A DNA stretch of 64,000 nucleotides from Desulfurivibrio sp044068625 (GCF_044068625.1 NZ_JBIPKH010000007.1:62001-126000), one strand, 5' to 3'. Shown: positions 1 to 8,437, numbered from the stretch's first letter. Program-made: numbers and translations. The notes: generated by a model from the sequence alone, not told the origin.

Positions 1-642
1 CAGGCTTTCACGATGGGCTCGGCGGGTGGCGGCAAAGGAGGGATAGAGGGGGTACTCATATTTGGCCACGGTGATCACCGCCGGCAGCCGCAGGCCCTCC
101 ACCACCTGGGCCCCGCCGGAGATTATCTGGCGGAACCGGAAACGACCGTCCCGAAACTCCACCCCGGTGGCGTAAGGGATGCAGGATATTCCCAACTCCT
201 CGGCAATCTGGGGCGGCACCTGGGCGGTATCCCCGTCCACCGACTGCATCCCGCAAACCACGTAGTAATCGTCGGAACCGGCCAGCATTTCGGCCCGAAT
301 CTTCAGAATGGCATGGGCCAGGGGATTGGCGGTGGCCGGGGTATCGGCTCCCCCCAGGGCCCGGTCGGTGAGCAGCACCGCCGAGTCCGCGCCCCGACTC
401 AGGCCGTAGCGCAACACCTCAGCCGCCATGGGCGGCCCCATGGAGAGGCAGATGATCCGGCCCTGACCATCGCCGGCCAGCTCCTTCATCCGCCGGGCAA
501 AGGCCAGGGCCTGGGCGTCCAGTTCATTGATCACGCTGGCCAACCGCGCACGGATCAGATTGCCGGTTTCCGGATCAAAAGCGTTGTCGGTGATCCGGGC
601 CACATCCGGCACCTGTTTGACCAAAACGATATAATCACTCAT
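1..642 (-). CDS. etfB: Electron transfer flavoprotein beta subunit (partial, C-terminus outside window)
   Basis: The minus-strand frame is open from an ATG at 642 to the window edge, giving 214 residues without a stop. It begins MSDYIVLVKQVPD, the typical EtfB N-terminus, and contains the adenine-nucleotide-binding segment of the family around residues 95-135 (GADTPATANPLA, then GMQSVDGDTAQVPPQIAEEL). EtfB pairs with the FAD-carrying EtfA to pass electrons between acyl-CoA or other dehydrogenases and the quinone pool or ferredoxin, in the cytoplasm. EtfA would be expected just beyond the left edge. Family assignment is firm. The electron donor cannot be told from this fragment. Confidence 0.9.
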   Translation of the reverse strand, partial: MSDYIVLVKQVPDVARITDNAFDPETGNLIRARLASVINELDAQALAFARRMKELAGDGQGRIICLSMGPPMAAEVLRYGLSRGADSAVLLTDRALGGADTPATANPLAHAILKIRAEMLAGSDDYYVVCGMQSVDGDTAQVPPQIAEELGISCIPYATGVEFRDGRFRFRQIISGGAQVVEGLRLPAVITVAKYEYPLYPSFAATRRAHRESL

Positions 643-732
643 GGAACGAGCCGCTCCCGCATAGAATTTTCAACGTACTACCGGCTTCAAAATACTTGAA
701 TTTGGCCGATTCCGCACGGAGTTTCCCCACCT

Positions 733-1383
733 TTACTCCAGGGCCAAAGTCAGTTGCCGGGAGAAAACCCGGCCGGGAACCAGTCGGGCGCCCAGCCGCA
801 TCATATGGTCGCTCTTCACCTGGCAGTCGATCATCACGCAACCGGCCTGCCGGAGCCCGGCCACCAGGTGGGCCAGGGCCGCCTTGGAGGCGTCCGGCAC
901 CCGACTGAACATCGATTCGCCAAAAAAGACCTTGCCCAGGGCCACCCCGTAAATACCACCCACCAGCTCATCATCCCGGTAACACTCCACCGAATGGGCA
1001 TGGCCCAGTTCATGGAGCCGGCAGTAGGCCTCGACCATCGCCTCATCCAGCCAGCTTCCCTCCTGTCCCGGCCGGTGAATTTCGGCGCAGGCCCGAATCA
1101 CCGCCCCAAAATCCCGGTTCATACTGAAGCTGAAAAAGCCCTGCCGCAGCTTGCGGGTCAGGCGGCGGCTGCAATGAAACTCCTCGGGCAGCAAAACCAG
1201 CCGGGGATCCGGCGCCCACCAGAGGATGGGCTCCCCCGGCGAGTACCAGGGGAAAATCCCCAACCGGTAGGCCAGCAACAGGCGTTCCGGCTTCAGGTCC
1301 CCCCCCACCGCCAGCAGGCCGTCGGCCCGGGCCAGGTCGGGGGGCGGGAAAAACAATCTATGGTCCAACTGGAACACCGGCAT
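733..1383 (-). CDS. aat: Leucyl/phenylalanyl-tRNA--protein transferase
   Basis: The product is 216 residues, the normal length for Aat. It carries the family signatures FPWY near residue 44, WWAPDPR near residue 56 and SRVPDASKAALAHL near residue 160. Aat transfers Leu or Phe from aminoacyl-tRNA to the N-terminal Arg or Lys of proteins, which marks them for ClpAP through the N-end rule. It acts in the cytosol. The gene stands alone between etfB (same strand, 90 bp away) and the divergent glnB-amtB unit. Neither ClpS nor ClpA is in the window. Confidence 0.95.
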   Translation of the reverse strand: MPVFQLDHRLFFPPPDLARADGLLAVGGDLKPERLLLAYRLGIFPWYSPGEPILWWAPDPRLVLLPEEFHCSRRLTRKLRQGFFSFSMNRDFGAVIRACAEIHRPGQEGSWLDEAMVEAYCRLHELGHAHSVECYRDDELVGGIYGVALGKVFFGESMFSRVPDASKAALAHLVAGLRQAGCVMIDCQVKSDHMMRLGARLVPGRVFSRQLTLALE

Positions 1384-1545
1384 AATTTTACAAAAATGTC
1401 ATTAGTGGCAATTTTAATCTCAGCACGATTACAAAATCGTCAAGCATCCGCCACCCAAAAGGTACCAAGGGCTCGGGAGTCGTCGGCGCTTATTGTCTCA
1501 TCTTTTCAAAGCGTTGGCCAGCCAAACCCGACTGTTCGCGGCCAT

Positions 1546-1561
1546 TGGCACGCTTTTTGAT
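1546..1561 (+). promoter_or_regulatory. Sigma-54 (-24/-12) promoter for glnB-amtB
   Basis: TGGCACG at 1546-1552, four bases, then TTGAT at 1557-1561 matches the RpoN consensus TGGCACG-N4-TTGCW except for A in place of C in the -12 element. The invariant GG and the 10-bp spacing to the -12 G are kept. Transcription would start near 1573, about 60 bp before the glnB start codon. The rest of the gap (1384-1545) holds a small perfect inverted repeat, ACGATT-ACAA-AATCGT at 1425-1440, which might be an activator or divergent operator site. I see no clear NtrC consensus. Confidence 0.75.
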
Positions 1562-1635
1562 CATGGACCTGACCGGCACAGGACGGTAACCCCGGTTCCC
1601 CGCGAACCGGACAGACAAAGCAAGGAGGAGTCAAG

Positions 1636-1974
1636 ATGAAGAAAATCGAAGCAATTATCAAGCCCTTTAAGCTGGACGCGGTCAAGGAAGCCGTGACCGC
1701 GCTGGGGGTCCACGGCATGACGGTCAGTGAAGTCAAGGGGTTCGGCCGGCAAAAGGGTCACACCGAAATTTACCGGGGGGCCGAGTATGTAGTGGATTTC
1801 GTAGCCAAGGTCAAGGTGGAGATCGTGGTCGAAAGCGAGCGGGCCGAGCAGGTGATGGAAACCATCGTTAAAGCGGCCCGCAACGGCAATATCGGCGACG
1901 GCAAAATCTTTGTCTCGCCGGTGGAGAAGGTTTGCCGGATCCGCACCGGCGAGTTGAACCAGGACGCCATCTGA
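1636..1974 (+). CDS. glnB: Nitrogen regulatory protein P-II (GlnB/GlnK family)
   Basis: This 112-residue protein has the complete P-II fold. It starts MKKIEAIIKPFKLD, has the T-loop with the uridylylation tyrosine Tyr51 in RGAEYVVDF, and ends with GDGKIFVSPVEKVCRIRTGE. P-II trimers sense 2-oxoglutarate, ATP/ADP and, through GlnD, glutamine. They control AmtB, NtrB and nitrogenase-related targets. The start is set by AGGAGGAG 6 bases before ATG 1636. The gene is followed 48 bp later by amtB, the classic glnK-amtB arrangement, so this copy probably gates the transporter. A sigma-54 promoter lies upstream. Whether to call it GlnB or GlnK cannot be settled by sequence alone. Confidence 0.96.
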   Translation: MKKIEAIIKPFKLDAVKEAVTALGVHGMTVSEVKGFGRQKGHTEIYRGAEYVVDFVAKVKVEIVVESERAEQVMETIVKAARNGNIGDGKIFVSPVEKVCRIRTGELNQDAI

Positions 1975-2022
1975 AACCTGAAACGAACAATTTTAAGCAA
2001 GCTGCGAAGGAGAGCAACTGTC

Positions 2023-3330
2023 ATGAAAACCAACAAACTAATCAAGATCGGCGTCCTGACGGGCCTGGCGGCCGCCTGGCCGTCCCTGCTGCTGGCCGGC
2101 GACGGTGAGGCCCTTTACACCGCCAACAACACCTGGATGCTGGTGGCCACCTTTCTGGTCTTCCTGATGCACCTGGGTTTTGCCTCCCTGGAGGCCGGCA
2201 TGACCCGGGCCAAGAACACCGTCAACATTCTCTATAAAAACACCGCCATCATCGCCATCGGTCTGCTGACCTACGCGGTGGTGGGCTTCAACCTGATGTA
2301 CCCCGGCGACTTTGCCCTGGGAGCCTGGCTGGGCTTTGCCGGCTTCGGCATCGGGGTGGGACCGGAAGATCTCAAGATCATTGATGACGGGGTGGGCGTT
2401 TACACCTACTGGACCGATTTTATCTTCCAGGCGATGTTCGCCGCCACCGCCGCGACCATCGTTTCCGGCGCGGTGGCCGAGCGGATCAAACTCCACAGCT
2501 TTCTGATCTTCACCACCATCTACGTGGCCCTGGTCTATCCCTGGCTGGGCAGTTGGCAGTGGGGCGGGGGCTGGCTCGACGGCATGGGCTTCTACGACTT
2601 TGCCGGCTCCACCCTGGTCCACTCGGTGGGCGGCTGGGCGGCTTTAGCCGGGGTGATCGTGCTGGGCCCGCGGCTGGGCAAATATGTCGGCGGCGGCATC
2701 CGACCGATTCCCGGCCACAACATGCCTTTGGCCACCATCGGGGTCTTTCTCCTCTGGCTGGGCTGGTTCGGCTTCAACGGCGGCTCGGTACTCTCCGCCG
2801 ATCCGGCCATGGTATCCTATGTTTTCGTAACCACGGCCCTGGCTGCCGCCGCAGGAGTCGTAGCCGCCATGCTGGTTTCCTGGCTGGTCACCGGCAAGCC
2901 CGATCTGACCATGGCCCTTAACGGCGCCCTGGCCGGCCTGGTGGGGATCACCGCCGGGGCCGATGTGGTCAGCGTGAGCGGCGCGGTGATTATCGGCCTG
3001 ATCGCGGGACTCCTGGTGGTTTTCTCGATCCTGCTGCTCGATCGCCTGAAGCTCGACGACCCGGTGGGCGCCATCTCGGTCCACCTGACCTGCGGGGTCT
3101 GGGGCACCCTGGCGGTGGGGATCTTCGCCGCGGAATACTCCCTGCTGGTGCAGTTGCTGGGGGTGGTTGCCTACGGCGTGGCCGCCTTCGTCGCCGCCCT
3201 GGCGATTTTCCTGACCCTCAAGGTTACCATGGGGATCCGGGTTAGCGAAGAGGAAGAGCGGCGCGGGCTCGACATCACCGAACATGGCATGGAGGCCTAC
3301 TCCGGGTTCGAGATGAACCCCTCCTCTTAA
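2023..3330 (+). CDS. amtB: Ammonium transporter AmtB
   Basis: The 435-residue polytopic inner-membrane protein begins with a cleavable-looking signal (residues 1-25, ending LLLAG), followed by about 11 membrane helices. The family twin histidines are visible in VHSVGGWAAL (near residue 190) and VHLTCGVWGT (near residue 355), and LEAGMTRAKN is the usual helix 1-2 motif. It imports ammonium when external nitrogen is low and is plugged by the P-II protein encoded directly upstream. The start has the Shine-Dalgarno AAGGAGAG about 8 bases before ATG 2023. It is co-transcribed with glnB from the sigma-54 promoter. Confidence 0.97.
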   Translation: MKTNKLIKIGVLTGLAAAWPSLLLAGDGEALYTANNTWMLVATFLVFLMHLGFASLEAGMTRAKNTVNILYKNTAIIAIGLLTYAVVGFNLMYPGDFALGAWLGFAGFGIGVGPEDLKIIDDGVGVYTYWTDFIFQAMFAATAATIVSGAVAERIKLHSFLIFTTIYVALVYPWLGSWQWGGGWLDGMGFYDFAGSTLVHSVGGWAALAGVIVLGPRLGKYVGGGIRPIPGHNMPLATIGVFLLWLGWFGFNGGSVLSADPAMVSYVFVTTALAAAAGVVAAMLVSWLVTGKPDLTMALNGALAGLVGITAGADVVSVSGAVIIGLIAGLLVVFSILLLDRLKLDDPVGAISVHLTCGVWGTLAVGIFAAEYSLLVQLLGVVAYGVAAFVAALAIFLTLKVTMGIRVSEEEERRGLDITEHGMEAYSGFEMNPSS

Positions 3331-3339
3331 AACAGAACC

Positions 3340-3375
3340 GGCGGCACGGCAGCACCCTTACCCTGCCGTGCCGCC
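3340..3375 (+). terminator. Hairpin terminator after amtB
   Basis: A perfect 13-bp inverted repeat (GGCGGCACGGCAG at 3340-3352 and its complement at 3363-3375) encloses a 10-base loop, 10 bp after the amtB stop. The downstream sequence GCTTGGTTTGGCCTT is only moderately T-rich, so it may act as a strong stem without a perfect U tract. It separates glnB-amtB from the next gene. Confidence 0.6.
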
Positions 3376-3429
3376 GCTTGGTTTGGCCTTACCTGGCTTG
3401 CCACCCAATCTCATTAGGAGACCGATACC

Positions 3430-4155
3430 ATGAAATTCCTGGTGTTACAGCATGGGGCCTGGGAAGGGCCGGGACAGTTCCTGCTCGATTCAGCCCGGCG
3501 GCTCAAGATCGAATTGGCGGTCTGCAAGGTCTGGCAGGAGCCGATCCCCGACCCCCTTAAGGGGTTCGACGCCCTGCTGATTCTGGGGGGCGGAGCCAAT
3601 GTCGACCAGGAGGAGCAGTACCCCTTTCTCCGGGAAGAGAAGGCGATGATCCGCCGGGCGGTGGCCGCCGATCTGCCCTGCCTGGGGATCTGCCTGGGCC
3701 ACCAGCTGCTGGCCGAGGCCCTGGGGGCCCGGATTGGCCGCAATTTCCGCACCAGTATCGGCTTCATCCCCGGCCATCTCACCCATGCCGGCCGGGAGCA
3801 CCCGGTGTTCGCCGACGACTGCAAGCAGCCGATCCCCCTCTACAAATGGCACGGCTACACGGTACTGGAACCCCTGCCCCGCAACCTTACCCTTCTGCTG
3901 ACCTCGGACCACTGCCAGGTGGAGGCGATCTCGGTGATCGACCGCCCCCATCTGCTGGGGCTGCAGTCGGACAACCATGCCGCCGATCCCCGCGACGTGG
4001 CGCTCTGGCTGGAACAGGACCGGGAGTGGCTGAGCGCCATCCGCGACCAGCAGATCAAGCCCGCCGAGATCCTGGCCGCAGCCCGGGAGCAGGCCAAAAA
4101 AATCGGCCGTGACTTTCAGCGGCTGCTGAGCAACTACCTGTTGTTAATCAAATAA
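3430..4155 (+). CDS. Class I glutamine amidotransferase domain protein (GMP synthase-like)
   Basis: This stand-alone 241-residue amidotransferase resembles the GATase domain of GMP synthase. The nucleophile elbow GICLGHQ (Cys near residue 86) and the oxyanion region LILGGGAN (near residue 52) are clear. The usual C-terminal His-x-Glu of the catalytic triad is not in its standard form: where the family has QFHPE or QFHLE this protein reads LQSDNHAAD. The enzyme may therefore be a poor glutaminase or use another arrangement. No synthetase partner is adjacent. Its position after glnB-amtB fits a nitrogen-related role, but the substrate is unknown. The start at ATG 3430 follows TTAGGAG. Confidence 0.8.
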   Translation: MKFLVLQHGAWEGPGQFLLDSARRLKIELAVCKVWQEPIPDPLKGFDALLILGGGANVDQEEQYPFLREEKAMIRRAVAADLPCLGICLGHQLLAEALGARIGRNFRTSIGFIPGHLTHAGREHPVFADDCKQPIPLYKWHGYTVLEPLPRNLTLLLTSDHCQVEAISVIDRPHLLGLQSDNHAADPRDVALWLEQDREWLSAIRDQQIKPAEILAAAREQAKKIGRDFQRLLSNYLLLIK

Positions 4156-4167
4156 AATTCCATCCCC

Positions 4168-4590
4168 CTACTCCCCCAGCAGATGCAGCAGCACCCGGCG
4201 CCGGTGGGGGTTGGCGCGATGCTCCCAGAGGTAGATCCCCTGCCAGGTCCCCAGCGCCAGCCGGCCCTCGACCAAGGGGATGCCGATGGAGGTCTGGGTC
4301 AGGGCGCAACGGATATGGGCCGACATATCATCGGGACCCTCGCTGCAATGGCGCCAGCCGGGCTGCCCATCGGGGGAAAGTTCGGCGAAGAAGGCGTTGA
4401 GATCGTGACAAACGTCGGGATCGGCGTTCTCCTGGATCAGCAGGGAAGCGGAGGTGTGCAGACAGAACAGGGTCAACAGCCCTTGGCGCAGACCGCTGCC
4501 GGCCACAAAAGCGCGCACCTGATCGGTGAATTCAAACAGTCCCCGGCGATTACTGTTGATCTCCAGGGTGTTGCTGACAATCCTGACCAT
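4168..4590 (-). CDS. YjbQ/UPF0047 family protein
   Basis: This is a 140-residue protein of the YjbQ fold. The family signature is intact: HTSASLLIQEN near residue 45, DPDVCHDL just after, WRHCSEGPDDMSAHI near residue 79, then LGTWQGIYLWEHR near residue 113. Members have weak thiamine-phosphate synthase activity and are of uncertain main function. An upstream extension of the frame exists, but GGAGGAC just before ATG 4590 and the family length fix the start there. It is the third gene of a minus-strand set after the DUF4382 and DUF3047 genes (40-bp gap). It converges with the amidotransferase gene, 12 bp away. Confidence 0.88.
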   Translation of the reverse strand: MVRIVSNTLEINSNRRGLFEFTDQVRAFVAGSGLRQGLLTLFCLHTSASLLIQENADPDVCHDLNAFFAELSPDGQPGWRHCSEGPDDMSAHIRCALTQTSIGIPLVEGRLALGTWQGIYLWEHRANPHRRRVLLHLLGE

Positions 4591-4630
4591 GGCGTCCTCC
4601 TCCGGATTGACAAGGGGGGGGTAAGAACAA

Positions 4631-5392
4631 TCACCGCAGTTCAATGAACTCAAGGTAGGCCACCGCCGATTCCCCGGTGTTGTCGGCATCGCCCATGATC
4701 GCCAGCCTGGCCTCGCGGGGCGGATCTTCGCCGAAAGCCGCCCGATAATCCGCCAGGATATCGACCTCTTCCGTGAGCCAACGCCCCAACTCGTTTTCAC
4801 CCCAACGAACTATGACCATCACGGCCCGGTCGGTGTAGGGATTGGCCAGGATACGCCGCTCCTGTTCCCGGTTGGCCCAAATGTAGTTCAGGCTGGCATG
4901 GGGCGGATATTCACCATACAACAGCCGGGCGATCCGGTAGGTGGCCCGCATGCCCAAACTCGCGCGCTGGGGGTCGTAGGCGAACAGCACGTAAACGCGC
5001 AGGGGGTAGTCATCCCCATCCTTACGGGTGGCATCCCCTTGGCGGTAAACATTTTCCACCCGCCAGCGCCAGCGCAGAACGTTATGAACCATGGGGTCGA
5101 ATTTTTGCCGGTGCACCAGCCCCGAAGCGGATTTATCCGCCTCAACCCGCAACACCCGGCGCCCCTCCTCCAACTCAACGATACGGTAATCGCTATGACG
5201 GGGGATTTTGGGAAAGGTCAGCGGTCGCCAATCCTCCAGATCGGCAAAATCCACCCGGACCGCCACCCCTGAATCCGCCCAAACCCCTTCCGGCCAGCCT
5301 GACCCTAAAATGGCTCCGAAAAACAGAACCACCAGCCACCATTTCCCGAAAATATTGCCTTTCAAGATTCCCCGACCAGCTTGCCGGCTCAC
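4631..5392 (-). CDS. DUF3047 family exported protein
   Basis: The 253-residue protein has an N-terminal hydrophobic signal segment (about residues 17-40) and then the DUF3047 domain. Recognisable blocks are LRWRWRVENVYRQGDATRKDGDD (residues about 105-128) with the RVYVLFAYD strand, a central NYIWANR and IVRWGENELGRW. Function of the family is unknown; it is predicted to be periplasmic. The start codon is GTG at 5392 and overlaps the stop of the upstream lipoprotein gene as GTGA, which implies translational coupling. A downstream start inside the signal region cannot be excluded. Confidence 0.82.
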   Translation of the reverse strand: MSRQAGRGILKGNIFGKWWLVVLFFGAILGSGWPEGVWADSGVAVRVDFADLEDWRPLTFPKIPRHSDYRIVELEEGRRVLRVEADKSASGLVHRQKFDPMVHNVLRWRWRVENVYRQGDATRKDGDDYPLRVYVLFAYDPQRASLGMRATYRIARLLYGEYPPHASLNYIWANREQERRILANPYTDRAVMVIVRWGENELGRWLTEEVDILADYRAAFGEDPPREARLAIMGDADNTGESAVAYLEFIELR

Positions 5393-6279
5393 TCGGGCGG
5401 GAAGTGGACCGGGATGGTTTGGCCGACCTCCACCACTGCGTTCTGCTGCCCCACAAACTCCAGATCCTCGTCGCTGGCCGGATCATCCTGATCGGCCTGA
5501 CAGGTCAGCGCCAGGGTATAATCCCCGGCGGGCAGAAAGGCGGCCCGATAGCAATAGTTGCCCTCATCTTCCTGGAAGCGAACCGGAGCAGCCACCAGGG
5601 GGCCCTGGTTTTGGTCGATGTTGATATCCTCCGGCTGGGTGTCACGGTCGGGAAAAACATAAATCGCCACCCCGATTTCAGAAGGGCAGAGTGCGGCCAC
5701 GTCAACCTGGCCGGCCACCGCCCCCACCTCACTGTTGTCGATCAGGCGCAAGGTGGGCCGCAGCTTGTAGCCCTGGGCGTCCAGCACCAACGATTTGCGC
5801 AGATCGAAATCGATGGTGAAATCGGTACGCCCCCCCGCCGGAACGACAAATCCCCGGTTAAGTTTAAGGCCGGTCTGATCGCCGCTGGGCACGGTCAGCT
5901 CATGCTCCCCGGTGGCGGTCACCAGATAGGTGTCACTGACGCCGGGCTCGGCATCCACCATTAACCGGATCCACTCATACTTACCGGCGGGCAGAAGTTC
6001 CTCTTCGAGCAGCCACTCCGAGCCGCCTCCCTCCAAGGCCAGCAACTCAATCCGCTTGGGCTGCTCGCTGAAATCGAAAAACTGCCGGCCATGGGTGCTG
6101 CTCTGCAACTCAACACCGCTGAACTGCACCCAGACTTCGGTGGCATCAGCCACCGGCGCGTCGGTAACACTCAACGACAATGTACCCTGGGGCACGGCGA
6201 CATCTCCGGAGCCACCGCTGCAACCCGCCAGCAGGGCGGCAGACCAGCCTGCAATCACTAACCCGTTGAGCATTTTCAT
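5389..6279 (-). CDS. DUF4382 domain lipoprotein
   Basis: The 296-residue product starts at ATG 6279, chosen because GGGGAG lies at a good distance upstream and a lipoprotein signal follows directly: hydrophobic core and lipobox LLAGC, with the lipidated Cys near residue 20. Residues 30-190 form a DUF4382 domain (SLSVTDAPVADATEVWVQFSGVE onward), a beta-sandwich common in exported proteins of unknown role. The C-terminal part (residues 190-290) resembles a carboxypeptidase-like or transthyretin-like beta domain ending YTLALTC. It is translationally coupled to the DUF3047 gene. Ligand unknown. Confidence 0.82.
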   Translation of the reverse strand: MKMLNGLVIAGWSAALLAGCSGGSGDVAVPQGTLSLSVTDAPVADATEVWVQFSGVELQSSTHGRQFFDFSEQPKRIELLALEGGGSEWLLEEELLPAGKYEWIRLMVDAEPGVSDTYLVTATGEHELTVPSGDQTGLKLNRGFVVPAGGRTDFTIDFDLRKSLVLDAQGYKLRPTLRLIDNSEVGAVAGQVDVAALCPSEIGVAIYVFPDRDTQPEDINIDQNQGPLVAAPVRFQEDEGNYCYRAAFLPAGDYTLALTCQADQDDPASDEDLEFVGQQNAVVEVGQTIPVHFPPE

Positions 6280-6422
6280 CTTTTTCTCCCCTGGTGAACT
6301 CTTTCTGAAGGCGCCGGACAAAAAAAATCAACTTTGCCTACCAACTCCTCGGATTACTGATTATAACAGAGTTTCACCGCAAGGGTCAACGGGCCAATGG
6401 GGATCAAAAAAAATGGCACCTT

Positions 6423-6962
6423 TCAAGTCCGCAAGCGGGCCAGGGCCGCGTTCTGCCGGGAGGAAACCTCTTGGGCCCGCCGATGTTCAAGGGACTGGAT
6501 CAGACCATCAAGCTCCTTTTGAATACCCTTGATCTCCTCGATCCGGCTCCCGATCCCGGCGGCGGTCTCGTTGACCGAGTCCGCCAGATCCCCCAGCGGA
6601 TCCCCGGTCCGCAGCCGCACCCGCTGACCAAACTCGCCCTCCCGCAGTGTTTTTAAAGCCTGCTGAATTCGATAGACCGGTCCGGCGATCTTCTGGGGCA
6701 AAAACAGAGCCAAAACCATGCCGCTCAAAAGGCTTACCAAAGCGCCGGCGGCCATGACGGGAAGCAGCAAGTCGCTGATTCGGCGCACCTGGATGTGGGC
6801 TGAATAAAAGTTTGCCGAAATCTCCTGGCGGGCATAGAGAAACAGCACCAGGGCCGCTACCAGCGAACTGAGCAGCACCACCCCGAGGATGCGCACCAGC
6901 AGCCAGAGCTGAAATTGGCGCATTACAGCAAGGTTGAGCTTTTTCCTTTTATGATAAGTCAT
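6423..6962 (-). CDS. Two-helix membrane protein with HAMP domain, no output domain
   Basis: The product is 179 residues from ATG 6962, which is preceded by AAGGGA; an ATG 21 bases upstream has no good ribosome site. It has two membrane helices (about residues 20-45 and 65-90) and a HAMP-like linker (PQKIAGPVYRIQQALKTLREGEF, residues about 88-110, followed by DPLGDLADSVNE). A coiled coil runs to the C-terminus. There is no kinase, cyclase or methyl-accepting domain. It follows the pentaheme cytochrome gene by 32 bp on the same strand, so it may sense or anchor that cytochrome. Specific function unknown. Confidence 0.7.
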   Translation of the reverse strand: MTYHKRKKLNLAVMRQFQLWLLVRILGVVLLSSLVAALVLFLYARQEISANFYSAHIQVRRISDLLLPVMAAGALVSLLSGMVLALFLPQKIAGPVYRIQQALKTLREGEFGQRVRLRTGDPLGDLADSVNETAAGIGSRIEEIKGIQKELDGLIQSLEHRRAQEVSSRQNAALARLRT

Positions 6963-6994
6963 TGATGATCCCTTCCCGTTCATTCTTGCTGGAG

Positions 6995-8200
6995 TTAGCG
7001 CATATTACGGTGGCAGCCGACGCACAGTTCCCGCTGCACGGCCTTGATCAGGCGATAAGGGTTGTCGGACCCATGAAATTGATGACAGGACATGCAGGTG
7101 ATCCGCCCATCGGGCAGGGTTGGATACTCAAGGGGGACAGTCATCCCCGGCGGCGGCAGCACATTCACCGGATGGGAGGCGCCCAGTTGTTTGGAGTGAC
7201 AACCCAGACACACCTCCATGGAGGTTGCCAGCTTGCCGTTGAGCCCGGCGTGATGGTTCACAACCGGCCCATCCTCCCCGCCCCCCAGGACCGCCGGGAG
7301 TGCGCCACGAGCAAACTCCCGGACTCCCAGGGAGACGGTCGCCGGATCGGGCAACGACAATTGGACCAGATAGTACTCACCCAGGCGCTGAAAACGGCTT
7401 GCAAAAGCTGGCTTTGCCACGGGGGAATCCGGGCGGCCAACGGTCGGCGGCCGACTGATCGCCAAAGGCTTCTTGGTGGAAAAGCTCAGGGTTTCGGAGA
7501 GTTGAGTACGGCCAAAAAGATCGCGCGATTCGACAGCAAAGCGATAGGAGGTTCCCGGCTGCAGATCGTAAAGCACCACTCGATGGTTTTGACTGAGCCG
7601 ACTGCTGGGGGGCGAAAGCTGCGTGAGATCCCCGGCACCGTAACGGACCCGGGCATCCGCCAGGGTGTCGGTACGCCAGCCGATGGTGGCCGAAAGAAAG
7701 ATACCACGCCGCACTTCCAGCAATTGCACGTCGGAGATGACCGGAGGCCGACCCCGGTCTGCAACCTCAGCCAAGCCGGCCAGCGGCGGCACGGAGATGG
7801 TTTGCGGTGGAAAGTTCCCCCCAGGGCCGTGGAACTCCACCTCCAGGCTCTCCCCAACCTGTTTGGCCGGCAGGAGGAAACCATGCTCGGTATGGGGCAC
7901 GGCACTTTCAACCAGCCAGTTGATCTTGCCCAGCTCAACAGATTTTCCTGCCATCCCCGGGTCACCGGTTGAACTCACTGCCGGGGCCGCGTGGCAAACC
8001 CCGCAGCGCTGCCGCGTAAACGGTTCATGCAGATAACGACTCTGAACATTCCGCTCCAGGGTCGCCCGATGACACTGATAACACGACCGGAAATCTGTTT
8101 CCCCGGCCTCTGGATGAATGGCGGCCTGCCCCCAGGAACTGGGAGTAATCAGTATAATTAGCGAAAAAAGCAGAAATGAGAACCTGTAAAGTCCAATCAT
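6995..8200 (-). CDS. Pentaheme c-type cytochrome with fibronectin-like middle domain
   Basis: The 401-residue exported protein has a signal peptide (residues 1-25) and five CXXCH motifs. CYQCH (40-44) and CGVCH (66-70) are near the N-terminus. CLGCH, CMSCH and CVGCH are in the last 75 residues, the final one at 393-397. Between them lies a heme-free stretch of about 250 residues, part of which (near residues 150-245, with LQPGTSYRFAVESRD) looks like a fibronectin type III domain. It is probably a periplasmic electron carrier or redox sensor. The split heme arrangement is unlike ordinary NapC or NrfH proteins. It is paired with the downstream HAMP gene. Confidence 0.85.
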   Translation of the reverse strand: MIGLYRFSFLLFSLIILITPSSWGQAAIHPEAGETDFRSCYQCHRATLERNVQSRYLHEPFTRQRCGVCHAAPAVSSTGDPGMAGKSVELGKINWLVESAVPHTEHGFLLPAKQVGESLEVEFHGPGGNFPPQTISVPPLAGLAEVADRGRPPVISDVQLLEVRRGIFLSATIGWRTDTLADARVRYGAGDLTQLSPPSSRLSQNHRVVLYDLQPGTSYRFAVESRDLFGRTQLSETLSFSTKKPLAISRPPTVGRPDSPVAKPAFASRFQRLGEYYLVQLSLPDPATVSLGVREFARGALPAVLGGGEDGPVVNHHAGLNGKLATSMEVCLGCHSKQLGASHPVNVLPPPGMTVPLEYPTLPDGRITCMSCHQFHGSDNPYRLIKAVQRELCVGCHRNMR

Positions 8201-8401
8201 GGCAGCCCGACAGAAATATAAGTTTTATTTGTTTTTTATCCATTGCCCTTCGCTTGTCAATATAATCCGCCCCCCCCCAAAGAAACTTTTGCCGAAGCAA
8301 CTTGTTAAGAGATATTACTCTGTGCCCCATATGCGAAGAGAGTGAAAGGGCGCAATGGGCTGCCCAGCCTATTATGCGGCTGTTGGCCTCCGTTTTTAAA
8401 G

Positions 8402-8430
8402 TTGACAATCCTGGTGCCAACCACTATAGC
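8402..8430 (+). promoter_or_regulatory. Candidate sigma-70 promoter for the hybrid kinase gene
   Basis: A perfect -35 box TTGACA (8402-8407) is followed by 17 bp and a -10 box TATAGC (8425-8430). The predicted start of transcription is about 8437, directly at the ATG (8438) of the kinase gene. The message would be leaderless or nearly so. No ribosome binding site is visible before that ATG. The remaining divergent gap 8201-8401 is AT-rich near 8221-8240 and carries a C run at 8271-8278. I see no other defined element there. Confidence 0.5.
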
Positions 8431-8437
8431 CGATAAG

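Noticed and set aside
13..699. Plus-strand open frame of 228 codons antisense to etfB
   Set aside because: It is the shadow of the EtfB coding strand in GC-rich DNA; no ribosome site and no family resemblance.
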